Positions 31,694 through 40,042 of a stretch of 46,351 nucleotides of DNA are shown in pieces. Made by a program: the position numbers and the translations under genes. The notes beneath the pieces are model-generated. The model made no database searches, had not been told where the DNA came from, and saw nothing but the letters and a program-made list of their open reading frames with translations. The stretch comes from an uncultured Eubacteriales bacterium (GTDB lineage: Bacteria > Bacillota > Clostridia > Christensenellales > Aristaeellaceae): positions 1 to 46,351 of the forward strand of contig ONCV01000016.1 in the NCBI GenBank assembly GCA_900316415.1, in the 5' to 3' direction. Numbering within the stretch: the stretch's first letter is position 1; every line of letters starts with the position of its first letter.

Positions 31694-32707
31694 CTACTGT
31701 TTCACTGTCACTTCTCCCCGAAGGCTGCGCTCCATTCGAACCTTGATTTCTTCCCGCGGCAGCCTTCTGCTGAACAGATAATAGAGCTTCGCAACGGCGG
31801 CTTCCGTCGTCAGATCGTAACCGCTGACGGCGCCGGCGTTTTTCAGGGTCTCTGATGCTTCGTACGCACCCAGCATGACGGTCCCATGCGGGCATTGGGA
31901 ACAGATGACCAGGACCGTTCCGTTTTCCGTTGCCTTCCGGATAATCGGAAGCACCGCGTTTTCATCGCCCGGAATGTTTCCTGCCCCGAACGTCTCGATG
32001 ACAATCCCCTTCAGCTTTTCCGTCATCACGGCGTCGAACAGCTCGAACTGGATTCCCGGGAAAATCTTGATGACGCCGATCGGGATGTTCTCCAGAAGCT
32101 GCAGCGAAAACTTCCCTTCGCAGGGAGGCATCAGCAGCTCCGTATTGTACCGGATTTCAATCCCGGCTTCCGCAAGCGGCGGATAATTCGGCGAGTCAAA
32201 AGCGATCAGGTCATCCGCCGAGTATTTCATCGCCCTGTTCCCGCGCAGCAGCTTCCCGCCGAAGTACAGGCACACTTCATGAACCCGGCCGTCCGCGGCG
32301 ATCAGAAGGGATGTCAGCAGATTGTCCCGGGCATCGTTCCGGATCTCGCACAGCGGGATCTGGGAACCGGTCAGGATCACCGGTTTGGCGTTGTTCCGGA
32401 GCATAAATGACAGGGCGGACGCGGTATACGCCATCGTATCCGTTCCGTGCAGAACAACGAAGCCATCATAATCATCATAATGATCGGCGATCATCGATCC
32501 GATCCGGTTCCATTCATTCACGGAAATATTGGATGAATCCAGCAGCGGATCCAGATCCATCAGATCCCACGCCGGGACGACCGGAGAGGACAGCTCCGGA
32601 ATGGAGGCCAGAACCCTGTGAAAAGCCTCTTTCGAAGGCGCATAACCATGTTCCGTCGGAATCATGCCGATGGTTCCGCCCGTATGAATCATCAGAATCC
32701 TTTTCAT
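31694..32707 (-). CDS. ansA: L-asparaginase, type I
   Basis: A 337-residue cytosolic amidohydrolase that converts asparagine to aspartate and ammonia. HTGGTIGMI carries the first catalytic Thr; VVLHGTDTMAYTASALSFML the second Thr-Asp pair with its Lys partner region; LTGSQIPL and GAGNIPGDE are typical. There is no signal peptide, which fits type I. GAGGTGATAT lies just before the ATG at 32707 and directly abuts a repeat leader fragment at 32720. Part of this gene is duplicated at 32826-32912. Confidence 0.92.
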   Translation of the reverse strand: MKRILMIHTGGTIGMIPTEHGYAPSKEAFHRVLASIPELSSPVVPAWDLMDLDPLLDSSNISVNEWNRIGSMIADHYDDYDGFVVLHGTDTMAYTASALSFMLRNNAKPVILTGSQIPLCEIRNDARDNLLTSLLIAADGRVHEVCLYFGGKLLRGNRAMKYSADDLIAFDSPNYPPLAEAGIEIRYNTELLMPPCEGKFSLQLLENIPIGVIKIFPGIQFELFDAVMTEKLKGIVIETFGAGNIPGDENAVLPIIRKATENGTVLVICSQCPHGTVMLGAYEASETLKNAGAVSGYDLTTEAAVAKLYYLFSRRLPREEIKVRMERSLRGEVTVKQ

Positions 32708-32719
32708 ATATCACCTCGT

Positions 32720-32791
32720 GGAACGGAGGGACTGGAACGGAGGGACGGTCTTTTTCGTTCGACGGAACGGAGGGACGGTCTTTTTCGTTCC
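32720..32791 (+). repeat. 28-bp palindromic repeat cluster (forward)
   Basis: A 13-nt leader fragment (32720-32732) and full copies at 32734-32761 (last base C to G) and 32764-32791. They lie upstream of ansA, antisense to it. Confidence 0.95.
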
Positions 32792-32798
32792 GTTTCCT

Positions 32799-33002
32799 TC
32801 ATATGATGTCCATTGGACGTTCCCGCTTCGCCGTCGCTTTCCTCCGAATAATCGGAAGAACTGCGTTTTCATCTCCCGGAATGTTTCCTGCTCCGAGCGT
32901 CTCTATGTCACTGACGCAGGTGGGTCCCGCAGTTCCGCCGCCGGCCCGGAAATGCAGCACCGGATTTTCCGGCTGCTGTTGGCTGTCTCCATTGTACTGC
33001 AT
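32799..33002 (-). pseudogene. Chimeric ORF containing a duplicated asparaginase fragment
   Basis: A 67-codon frame from ATG 33002 (AAGGATGGATC upstream). The first half (MQYNGDSQQQPENP, then a Gly-rich stretch) is unrecognised. The second half reads IETLGAGNIPGDENAVLPIIR, copying IETFGAGNIPGDENAVLPIIR of the adjacent asparaginase. At DNA level about 65-70 bp (32844-32912) match 31939-32008 with scattered changes. The fragment is flanked by a forward repeat (32764) and a reverse repeat (33056). Whether it is expressed is unclear. Confidence 0.6.
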
Positions 33003-33055
33003 GATCCATCCTTTCGGCAATATCCAAATGGAACAGATTGGAACGGAATGAAAGT

Positions 33056-33137
33056 GGAACGAAAAAGACCGTCCCTCCGTTCCGTCCGATCCAAAAGTGG
33101 AACGAAAAAGACCGTCCCTCCGTTCCACCTCCGTTCC
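33056..33137 (-). repeat. 28-bp palindromic repeat cluster (reverse)
   Basis: Full reverse copies at 33056-33083 and 33099-33126 and a 10-nt leader fragment at 33128-33137, upstream of the LuxR-family regulator. Confidence 0.95.
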
Positions 33138-33205
33138 ACTTGAAGCGGTCTGCGAACCTGTGATAAAATCAGAAAATGGAAATGGTGCGTCAGGGGGAAT
33201 CTGTC

Positions 33206-35590
33206 ATGACCGTTATGGCTCATCTGCCCATGATCCGGAGAACGGAAAAGCTGCGGGTCCTCAGGGAGCTTCTGAACGAGCGGAAGATCGTTTTTCTGTC
33301 CGCTTTCTTTTACAGTGGCAAGACGGTGCTGCTGGATCAGCTGTGCGAATCCTGGAGCGGGGAAACGCTCCGCTACCGTTCGGCCGTCGACGACTGGGCG
33401 GATTTCCGCAGCCGGATCCGGGAAAAGAAGGATGCGCTGATCGTGATCGACAGCATCGACAGCCCCTCGGGCGACATGTCCGCGGAGCTGGCGCCGCTTC
33501 TGAGCGGGCTGGAGGAAAGGCAGCGGGCGGTCCTCGCCGGAAGGGCCCAGCTGCCGACGGAACTTTACAACATGTGCGTCACCGGCATCATTGAGGCGCG
33601 GGGAACAGACTTCGTGCTCTTCGACGGGGAGGAGATCGTTCAGCTCTTTCTGGAATACGGCATCCGGCTGCTTCCCTCCGACGTGCGGATGATTCAGGAC
33701 CGGCTGTGGGGCTGGCCTTTCAGCCTGCATATGCTGGCGCGTCAGATCCGGAAGAACCCCGGTGCTCCCCTTGCGTCGCTGATCGACAGCACCCGGGAGG
33801 ATATCAAGCGCATTCTGGTTGCCGACGTGGTCCATGCCTTTCCCGCCGAGGAACGGCAGCTGATGTACAACCTCTCGCCCTTCGACCGTTTTTCCGAGGA
33901 GATGGCGCGGATCGTGACCGGAAGAAACGACGCGCCGAAGCTGATGGAAACGATCGCGAGAAAATCCTATATGCTGATGCGCGGCCAGGAGGGCGAATAT
34001 TCCTTCATCCCCATCGTCCGGCAGGCGCTGTTCGCCGAAATGCGCAATCTGTACACGCAGGATTACATCAACGGGCTGTACAAGCGCGCCGCGCTGTACT
34101 ACGAGCTGCAGAACATGATTCCCCGGGCGATTTCCTACTACAAACAGCTGGGGGACGTGGAAACGATCCGCAGTCTGCTGATCCGGGACACCTTCAACAG
34201 GCCTGCGGACGGCGACTACGTGGACCTGCTGGAGGGGTACGCGGCGCTGGACAGCGAAACCATTCTCCGGTATCCGGAGCTGATCAAGGGAAAATGCGAA
34301 ATCGAGTGCCTGCAGGGCCATGCCGAGGAAAGCGACCGGTGGTACGCGGCGCTGGAGGATTTCATCCGGACGACCCCCGCCCTGGACCCCCGTCACCAGG
34401 CGGCGGAGGAGGCCCGGGCTTATCTGGATCTGTGCCTTTCCCACCGCGGCAGCCGGGATACGCTGAAGCGGCTGCTGGCGGCCGCGAAGGCGCCGCGTCT
34501 GCGGCAGTCTCCCGCCTGGCGCAACGGATTCAACGTATCGGGAAACAGCATGAGCCTGCTGAACGGCGGGCTGGATTTCTGCCGGTGGGTTCCCCACGGA
34601 TGGACCATCTATCGCCTGTTCGGAAAGCCTGTGGAGATGGCGCTGGGGCGCGGTGGCAGCGGGGTGACGGACATCGCCATCGCCGAAAGGGACCTGGAGG
34701 CCCGGCTGGACGGGAATTATTCCACCGCCCTGATCAAGGTGCGGGAAGGGCTGCAGCGCATCGTGGACAATCCGGAAATGCGGTACGCCGCCATCGGGAT
34801 CCAGAGCCGGATCGAGGCCGCCCAGGGCAGCGCGGCGGAGGCGATCCGGATGCTCGATCACGCCGCCGCTTCCCTGACGGACCGGGATCCGAAGCGGCTG
34901 GCGCAGAATATGAAGGCGCTGAAGCTGACCTTCCAGCTGCTGCGGGGGGATACGGCTGAGGCGCGGAATTATCTGGACGCGGAGGCGCCGGACGAGACGA
35001 AGGATTTCATTATCATGGACCGGTATCAGTACATGCTGAAGCTGCGGCTGTATCTGATTTTCGGGATGCGGGAAAGGGTGCCCTTCCTCGCTGCCCTTCT
35101 GCGGCAGTATTTTGACCGATACGACCGACCCTACATGATGATCCAGCTGAACCTGCTGGAAGCGCTTTATCATTACCGCGGGCGGAACGGCGCGTGGCGG
35201 GAGAAAATGCAGGAGGCCCTCCGCCTGGCCAGGCGGTACCGGCTGGTCCGCGTCATCGCGGACGAGGGCATCGCGGTCATCGACATGCTGAACGAAATGA
35301 ACCTTCCGGATGCGCCGTGGGAGGCAGGCGTGCTGGAGCTGACCCGGCGGCAGGCGGCGTTCTATCCGAACTACATGAAGCCCGCGGCGAACAAACCGGT
35401 GTTCACCGACCGGGAATATCAGGTTTACTCGCTGATGATCGCCGGATACAAAAACGCGAAGATCGCGTCCATCCTGAACATCTCGGAGCGCACGGTCAAG
35501 TATTTCTGCGGAATCATCTATCAGAAGCTGGGCGTTTCCACGAAGGCCGAGGCCCTGAACCGGGCGGCCGAGCTGGGCGATATCGGATAG
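33206..35590 (+). CDS. MalT-like LuxR-family ATP-binding regulator
   Basis: A 794-residue STAND-type regulator. The N-terminal NTPase region has SAFFYSGKTVLLDQL as an altered P-loop and ALIVIDSIDSP as Walker B. A winged-helix and TPR-like helical repeats fill the middle (about 270-690). The C-terminal LuxR helix-turn-helix (about 725-790) reads FTDREYQVYSLMIAGYKNAKIASILNISERTVKYF. It should activate transcription when a ligand is bound. The ATG at 33206 has GGGGGAA upstream; an in-frame ATG at 33176 has no ribosome site. The small secreted protein gene 100 bp downstream is a candidate target. Confidence 0.88.
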   Translation: MTVMAHLPMIRRTEKLRVLRELLNERKIVFLSAFFYSGKTVLLDQLCESWSGETLRYRSAVDDWADFRSRIREKKDALIVIDSIDSPSGDMSAELAPLLSGLEERQRAVLAGRAQLPTELYNMCVTGIIEARGTDFVLFDGEEIVQLFLEYGIRLLPSDVRMIQDRLWGWPFSLHMLARQIRKNPGAPLASLIDSTREDIKRILVADVVHAFPAEERQLMYNLSPFDRFSEEMARIVTGRNDAPKLMETIARKSYMLMRGQEGEYSFIPIVRQALFAEMRNLYTQDYINGLYKRAALYYELQNMIPRAISYYKQLGDVETIRSLLIRDTFNRPADGDYVDLLEGYAALDSETILRYPELIKGKCEIECLQGHAEESDRWYAALEDFIRTTPALDPRHQAAEEARAYLDLCLSHRGSRDTLKRLLAAAKAPRLRQSPAWRNGFNVSGNSMSLLNGGLDFCRWVPHGWTIYRLFGKPVEMALGRGGSGVTDIAIAERDLEARLDGNYSTALIKVREGLQRIVDNPEMRYAAIGIQSRIEAAQGSAAEAIRMLDHAAASLTDRDPKRLAQNMKALKLTFQLLRGDTAEARNYLDAEAPDETKDFIIMDRYQYMLKLRLYLIFGMRERVPFLAALLRQYFDRYDRPYMMIQLNLLEALYHYRGRNGAWREKMQEALRLARRYRLVRVIADEGIAVIDMLNEMNLPDAPWEAGVLELTRRQAAFYPNYMKPAANKPVFTDREYQVYSLMIAGYKNAKIASILNISERTVKYFCGIIYQKLGVSTKAEALNRAAELGDIG

Positions 35591-35690
35591 TCCTACCTGT
35601 ACCAAAGGACAGTACCCATGCGGGCACCGTTTCGCTATAATTTTATAAGCTCTTGGAAGAGCAATACGGAAAGAGAGGTTGTTTTGTTCC

Positions 35691-36221
35691 ATGAAGAAGT
35701 TTTTTGCCCTTGTGATGACCCTGTGCCTGCTGTGCACCGTCGCCCTGGCCGAGCAGGCCACTGCCAACGAGATCAACTGGGCGGATGTCCAGCCCGTGGT
35801 GGAAGCGTCCGGCCTGACCGGTGAGTTTGTCACCTTCGAAAACGTCGGCGTGAAGATCTGGATTCCCGAAGGCATGACCGCCGTTGAAGCCGATCAGCTG
35901 CCCGAAAACAACATCGGATACTTCCAGGCGGAAGACGGCTCCGCCGTCTCCGTGGCCTACGTGGACATGGGCGGGATGGAACTGAGCGAGTATGCCAATC
36001 AGGTTGCCGCCCTGGGGATTGAAGGAATCGAAACCGGCAAGCTGAACGGTCTGGATTGCGTGACCTACGAAAATGCCAATGAGGACGGCAGCGTCAACTT
36101 CGTCGCCTCCTTCGCCACCCAGATGGGCTACATCCTGGAAGTGGCGGTTGGCCCGGTGGCCACCGATGATGCCAAGACGGGCGCCAGCATTATTCTGGCT
36201 TCCGTTCAGGCCGCGGAATAA
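35691..36221 (+). CDS. Small secreted protein of unknown function
   Basis: A 176-residue exported protein with a clear signal peptide (MKKFFALVMTLCLLCTVALAEQ, cleavage after ALA). The mature part has no recognised motif; VKIWIPEGMTAVEADQL and GYFQAEDGSAVSVAYVDMGG suggest a compact alpha/beta fold. AGAGAGG lies 12 nt before the ATG, and a -10 TATAAT is at 35636-35641 without a good -35, so an activator may be needed. That fits the LuxR-type regulator immediately upstream. A strong terminator follows. Confidence 0.75.
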   Translation: MKKFFALVMTLCLLCTVALAEQATANEINWADVQPVVEASGLTGEFVTFENVGVKIWIPEGMTAVEADQLPENNIGYFQAEDGSAVSVAYVDMGGMELSEYANQVAALGIEGIETGKLNGLDCVTYENANEDGSVNFVASFATQMGYILEVAVGPVATDDAKTGASIILASVQAAE

Positions 36222-36248
36222 TCCGGGGCAAATCACTGTCTGATCCAT

Positions 36249-36283
36249 GGGCCCGCATCCGAATCCGGATGCGGGCCCTTTTT
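36249..36283 (+). terminator. Terminator of the secreted protein gene
   Basis: Thirteen-base perfect stem GGGCCCGCATCCG/CGGATGCGGGCCC, loop AATC, five T. The repeat cluster begins at the next base. Confidence 0.92.
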
Positions 36284-36460
36284 GGAACGTGGAACGGAGG
36301 GACGGTCTTTTTCGTTCCACTTTCTCGTGGAACGGAGGGACGGTCTTTTTCGTTCCACTTTCTCGACGGAACGGAGGGACGGTCTTTTTCGTTCCACTTT
36401 CTCCGCGCCGCTCGAGTGAAGCAAATGAGCTTGGAACGGAGGGACGGTCTTTTTCGTTCC
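36284..36460 (+). repeat. 28-bp palindromic repeat, four forward copies
   Basis: A 6-nt leader GGAACG (36284-36289) and full copies at 36291-36318, 36329-36356, 36368-36395 and 36433-36460. The gaps are 10, 11 and 37 bp; the first two share ACTTTCTCG/ACTTTCTCGAC, so the array grew partly by local duplication. Confidence 0.95.
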
Positions 36461-36472
36461 AAAAACAGAACA

Positions 36473-36504
36473 GGACGGCATCTCCCCGGAAGGAGATGCC
36501 GTCC
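36473..36504 (-). terminator. Terminator of the LURP-one-related gene
   Basis: Thirteen-base stem GGACGGCATCTCC/GGAGATGCCGTCC with a 6-nt loop. Minus-strand reading ends CTGTTCTGTTTTTGG. Confidence 0.7.
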
Positions 36505-36529
36505 GTTTTCATTGGCAGAGCCTGCGGAT

Positions 36530-37138
36530 TTAATTGGAGGACGAGGAGGAAGAACTGCTGGAGGAAGCCCTGAGGGCCTCCCGATCCCGGATCATATGCT
36601 GCAGGGTCACCAGGATCGTCACAACCGTCTTCTCCAGATCTGCCTGATAGATATCCACGCAGTACTTATCATGGAGGGAGAGGAACTTCTGGCTGATGTT
36701 GGCAATGATCTGCCCGGCCTGGTCATAAAGTTCAAAGTTCAGCTCGGCGATGTTTCCGCGAAGGGTCCATCCCAGCCCCTCGATGTTGGTCACATCCTTG
36801 ACAATATGCCAGAATTCATTGGAAAGCTCGAATTTCCTGCCATCCGCCATGGTGACAAAATGCCGTTGATGGAGGGTGAAAAGCTTCCGTTCGACATGGG
36901 CAACCTGAGCGCCGCTGACGTCGGTGATATCGGTTTTATCGTGCAGGGAGGGAAACTTGGTCCAGGAACGATAAACCACGTTTTCCTGCTCATCGGTGAT
37001 TTCCGTGGCCTTATGCAGGGTGAAAACCTTCGAAGTCGTAAAGAGGGAACGAACCGGTTTCCCGAACCTGGCAACATTGTTTACGTTGGCTTCCTCTCCG
37101 GCTTCCCTGTAACGGAGATGCTTTGAAAACACGCCCAT
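36530..37138 (-). CDS. LURP-one-related (tubby-like fold) protein
   Basis: A 202-residue protein of the LURP-one-related/phospholipid-scramblase-like family, a beta-barrel around a buried helix. Repeating strands such as SKVFTLHKATEITDEQENVVY, KFPSLHDKTDITD and KLFTLHQRHFVTMADG are typical, and the C-terminal helix is TILVTLQHMIRDRE. The last 12 residues are nearly all Ser. The bacterial function is unknown. The start at 37138 follows AAAGGGGG. It lies between forward (36433) and reverse (37235) repeats. Confidence 0.82.
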   Translation of the reverse strand: MGVFSKHLRYREAGEEANVNNVARFGKPVRSLFTTSKVFTLHKATEITDEQENVVYRSWTKFPSLHDKTDITDVSGAQVAHVERKLFTLHQRHFVTMADGRKFELSNEFWHIVKDVTNIEGLGWTLRGNIAELNFELYDQAGQIIANISQKFLSLHDKYCVDIYQADLEKTVVTILVTLQHMIRDREALRASSSSSSSSSSN

Positions 37139-37176
37139 GCGACGATGCCCCCTTTCAGAATTCGAAAAGAATATAG

Positions 37177-37500
37177 TACGTTTTGCCCGCCGTGTCAATC
37201 GGGAGCCGGGACACCGGCCGTTCGGTCAGAAAGTGGAACGAAAAAGACCGTCCCTCCGTTCCACACGTTCCACGCGAAAGTGGAACGAAAAAGACCGTCC
37301 CTCCGTTCCAATCAGGAGCCGGGACACCGGCCGTTCGGTCAGAAAGTGGAACGAAAAAGACCGTCCCTCCGTTCCCCTACGTTTTGCCCGCCGTGTCAAT
37401 CGGGATCCGGGACGCCGGCCGTTCGGTCAGAAAGTGGAACGAAAAAGACCGTCCCTCCGTTCCCAAGAAAGTGGAACGAAAAAGACCGTCCCTCCGTTCC
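37177..37500 (-). repeat. Composite array: five reverse 28-bp repeats, three with a shared 57-bp leader
   Basis: Full reverse copies at 37235-37262, 37282-37309, 37348-37375, 37436-37463 and 37473-37500. Three copies are preceded by the same longer sequence: 37177-37234 (complete, TACGTTTTGCCCGCC...GGTCAGAAAGT), 37308-37347 (right part only) and 37378-37435 (complete, a few changes). The complete unit is about 86 bp. The leader is the upstream region of the LURP-one-related gene, so that region and its repeat were duplicated together. The last copy ends 2 nt from the deaminase stop codon. Confidence 0.93.
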
Positions 37501-37502
37501 AC

Positions 37503-39980
37503 TCAGGGGCGGAACCAGCCGTCGCCGCAGTTGGCCTCCGCGTAGGCGCAAACCTCCTCCGCCAGGTCCGCCCGCCCGTCGAAGAGCGTCGTATAGCCCT
37601 GCAGGCTCAGCGCCTTTTCCCGCAGCATGCGTGCCCGGTCATAGACCAGGATCCGGGCCCTTCCCCGGCCGTTGCGGGCCTCCTGGATCAGGTTCGCGCC
37701 GGAGGAATTGCCGTCCAGGGCTATCAGCACGGAGGGGCGCCGCTTGAAGATTTCATAGGCAATGCTCTTGTATACCCCCATGGGGCTGGGCTCGATGGAC
37801 ACCCGGATGCCCGCGCCGGAGCGCCGCAGCGTCTCCGCCTCCACCGCCGGAATCCTTGCGGGCACGAAGGCAAACAGCTCAAACCGTCCCCCGTTCTGCT
37901 CCGCGATGTACTGCTCGTATCCCGTCAGGCTGTGGCCGATGACCAGGAACATCCGCTCCGGATCCCCTTCCTCCAGCACCCGGTCCAGCATCCGGCAGAT
38001 CTCGCCCTTCCGCCGGGTCAGGTGCCGGTCGTTGTTGAAGGATCCGCCCATCAGCACCACGGGCACCCGGTCCAGGGGCAGCTCCCGGATTTCCCCTGCC
38101 AGGGCTTCCCGGCTGTCCAGCAGGTCCGGCAACTCCAGCAGGCTTTCGCCCGCCGCGCTTTCCCGGGCCATTTTCGCCCGATAGAAGGCCTCCACGTCCC
38201 CGTCCCCGATTTCCTTCCTGAACCGTTCCTCCCGGGCGCTCCAGTCCGCCAGCGCCGCCGCCCGGATCCGGTCCTCTGCCGCCCGCATGGCCAGCAGATC
38301 GTCATGGGTCAGGTTCAGCATCTTTTCCAGCGCCAGCTGCTCATCGATGGAATCCGTTCCGTACAGCGCGCCGCCGTCCGTGCCCTGGACGCAGGGCACC
38401 CCCGCCGCCAGATACTGCCGCAGCGGATGGCTTGCCAGGGAGCTCAGGTTGTTCAGGCGCACGTTGGAGGTGATCTGGAATTCCAGGGTCACCCCGTTCT
38501 CCTTCATCTCCCGCAGCAGCTCCTGCCCCTTCGCGGATTTCAGGTTCTGGGTATACAGCCCGTGGCCGATGCGGATCGCCGGCATCGGCTGGCCCGGCGC
38601 CAGCCCCTCCCGGACGCAGCGGATGCTGTTGGCCACGTTTTCCCGCAGCCCGTCGTTCTCCCCCGCGTGGATCCGGACGGTGAAGCCCGGCCAGTCCGCC
38701 GCGATCCGCGTGATCTCCCGCAGCAGCGGCGCCAGATCCCGGATATCGTTCATCTCCTCGCCGACGATGTCGCTGCCCGCCACCCAGGGATCCCCCGCCA
38801 CGGCGCGCAGCGCCCGCAGGTTTTCCCGCAGGAAGCCGTCCCGGGTGATCCGGTCCTTCACGATGGTCAGGGGCGTCCGCCGGAACGCCGCCAGGAAGCG
38901 GAGGCAGACCCCCGTCTCCCGCCGGATTTCCGGCAGCACGGCATGGGCCTGGGCCAGCATCCGCGGGGCCTCCTCCGGCTTCACCAGGGTGGTGTCCGAG
39001 ATTTCCGCGTAATCAATGCCGCACCGGGCGTAGCCCCGGGCGATCCACAGCAGCTTGTCCTGGAAGAGGGTGTTGTTCCGCCAGACCGGGCTTTCCCGGT
39101 CCCGGGCCATCCGCTCCAGCGTCTCCCGGATGTCGGCATCCGGAATCCGCCCGAACCCGCCCAGGGGAATCGGATCCTCCGCGGGCTGGCCCTTGCAGAA
39201 CACATAGCGGTACAGATACACTTTTTCCAGATTGGTAAAAACCGCCTGCCCGTCCTTCAGCACCGCCAGGGAGGCGCGGATCCGGGGGATATTCCAGGCC
39301 GCGTTCTCCGGGTTTTCCAGAATCAGGGAGGCAAAATTCAGGAAGGTGGCGTCGTTGATCCGGCGGTCCAGGTATTTCCCCTGCAGGGGGGAATCCCGGA
39401 ACTGCTCCGCCGTCCGCGCCCGCCGCTCCGCCAGCAGCCGCTCCTGCTCCGGCGAGCAGCGGAGCCCCAGCTTGCGGATATAATACAGGGGATACCGGAT
39501 CTGATGATGGATTCCCAGGGCGATCAGTACATCCGGCTCCAGGTTGGCGTTCATATGGGTATGCAGATCCGTGCGGAACTTGCATTCCCGGAGGATATAG
39601 GTCTTGACGACCGTTTTGCGGAAATCGAGCCGGTAATCCTTCGTCTGGCTCATCAGCGTCTTCGCGATGGCGGGGATGGAGGCCTTCCGCTCGATCGTTC
39701 CGTCCGGGTAGATGTTGGCGATCTTCGTATCCAGCAGGCGGAACACATACAGCGTCCGGTTCTTCCCGTCGATATAGCAGGGCAGCGTTCCCCGGATCAC
39801 CTTCAGGCCGTTTTCGTCCTGGCTCAGGGGCAGCCGGCACAGCCGGGCCAGGTTGGTGATCAGGTTCCCGGTTCCGTGATGCGGCGTCCGAAGCACATAG
39901 GAAAGGTCCTCTCCCTCGCGGAAGAGCTCAACGACCATATCCTTTTCCTTATCCAGATAAAACTCTCCAAAGGCTTCCAT
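37503..39980 (-). CDS. Adenosine-deaminase-like enzyme fused to a Rossmann/SLOG-like domain
   Basis: An 825-residue cytosolic protein. After about 130 residues of unknown type comes an adenosine/AMP-deaminase-type amidohydrolase domain (about 130-580) with all metal and catalytic elements in order: DLHTHMN (H140, H142), RIHAGEND (H438, E441), IGHGLYTQN (H473), ITSNVRL and QGTDGG (D535). The C-terminal region (about 638-800) has VVLMGGSFNND, FLVIGHSLTGYEQYI and LIALDGNSSG, a Rossmann-like fold resembling nucleotide-sensing SLOG domains. The protein is over twice the size of ordinary adenosine deaminases. GAAGGAGG precedes the ATG. The C-terminal domain name is my inference. Confidence 0.78.
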   Translation of the reverse strand: MEAFGEFYLDKEKDMVVELFREGEDLSYVLRTPHHGTGNLITNLARLCRLPLSQDENGLKVIRGTLPCYIDGKNRTLYVFRLLDTKIANIYPDGTIERKASIPAIAKTLMSQTKDYRLDFRKTVVKTYILRECKFRTDLHTHMNANLEPDVLIALGIHHQIRYPLYYIRKLGLRCSPEQERLLAERRARTAEQFRDSPLQGKYLDRRINDATFLNFASLILENPENAAWNIPRIRASLAVLKDGQAVFTNLEKVYLYRYVFCKGQPAEDPIPLGGFGRIPDADIRETLERMARDRESPVWRNNTLFQDKLLWIARGYARCGIDYAEISDTTLVKPEEAPRMLAQAHAVLPEIRRETGVCLRFLAAFRRTPLTIVKDRITRDGFLRENLRALRAVAGDPWVAGSDIVGEEMNDIRDLAPLLREITRIAADWPGFTVRIHAGENDGLRENVANSIRCVREGLAPGQPMPAIRIGHGLYTQNLKSAKGQELLREMKENGVTLEFQITSNVRLNNLSSLASHPLRQYLAAGVPCVQGTDGGALYGTDSIDEQLALEKMLNLTHDDLLAMRAAEDRIRAAALADWSAREERFRKEIGDGDVEAFYRAKMARESAAGESLLELPDLLDSREALAGEIRELPLDRVPVVLMGGSFNNDRHLTRRKGEICRMLDRVLEEGDPERMFLVIGHSLTGYEQYIAEQNGGRFELFAFVPARIPAVEAETLRRSGAGIRVSIEPSPMGVYKSIAYEIFKRRPSVLIALDGNSSGANLIQEARNGRGRARILVYDRARMLREKALSLQGYTTLFDGRADLAEEVCAYAEANCGDGWFRP

Positions 39981-40042
39981 GCCGCGCCTCCTTCGAAGGG
40001 ATGATATCTGATTATACCTTCTCCCCCTTCTCCGGTCAATGC

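Noticed and set aside
36291..37500. CRISPR array, because 28-bp repeats occur four and five times in a row
   Set aside because: Gaps between copies range from 0 to about 60 bp and are often related to each other, copies occur in both orientations and scattered over 18 kb, and no cas gene is present.
37503..39980. RADAR defence system (RdrA/RdrB), suggested by a large deaminase
   Set aside because: No RdrA-type ATPase is adjacent. The deaminase has a Rossmann-like C-terminal domain that I do not recognise as part of RdrB.
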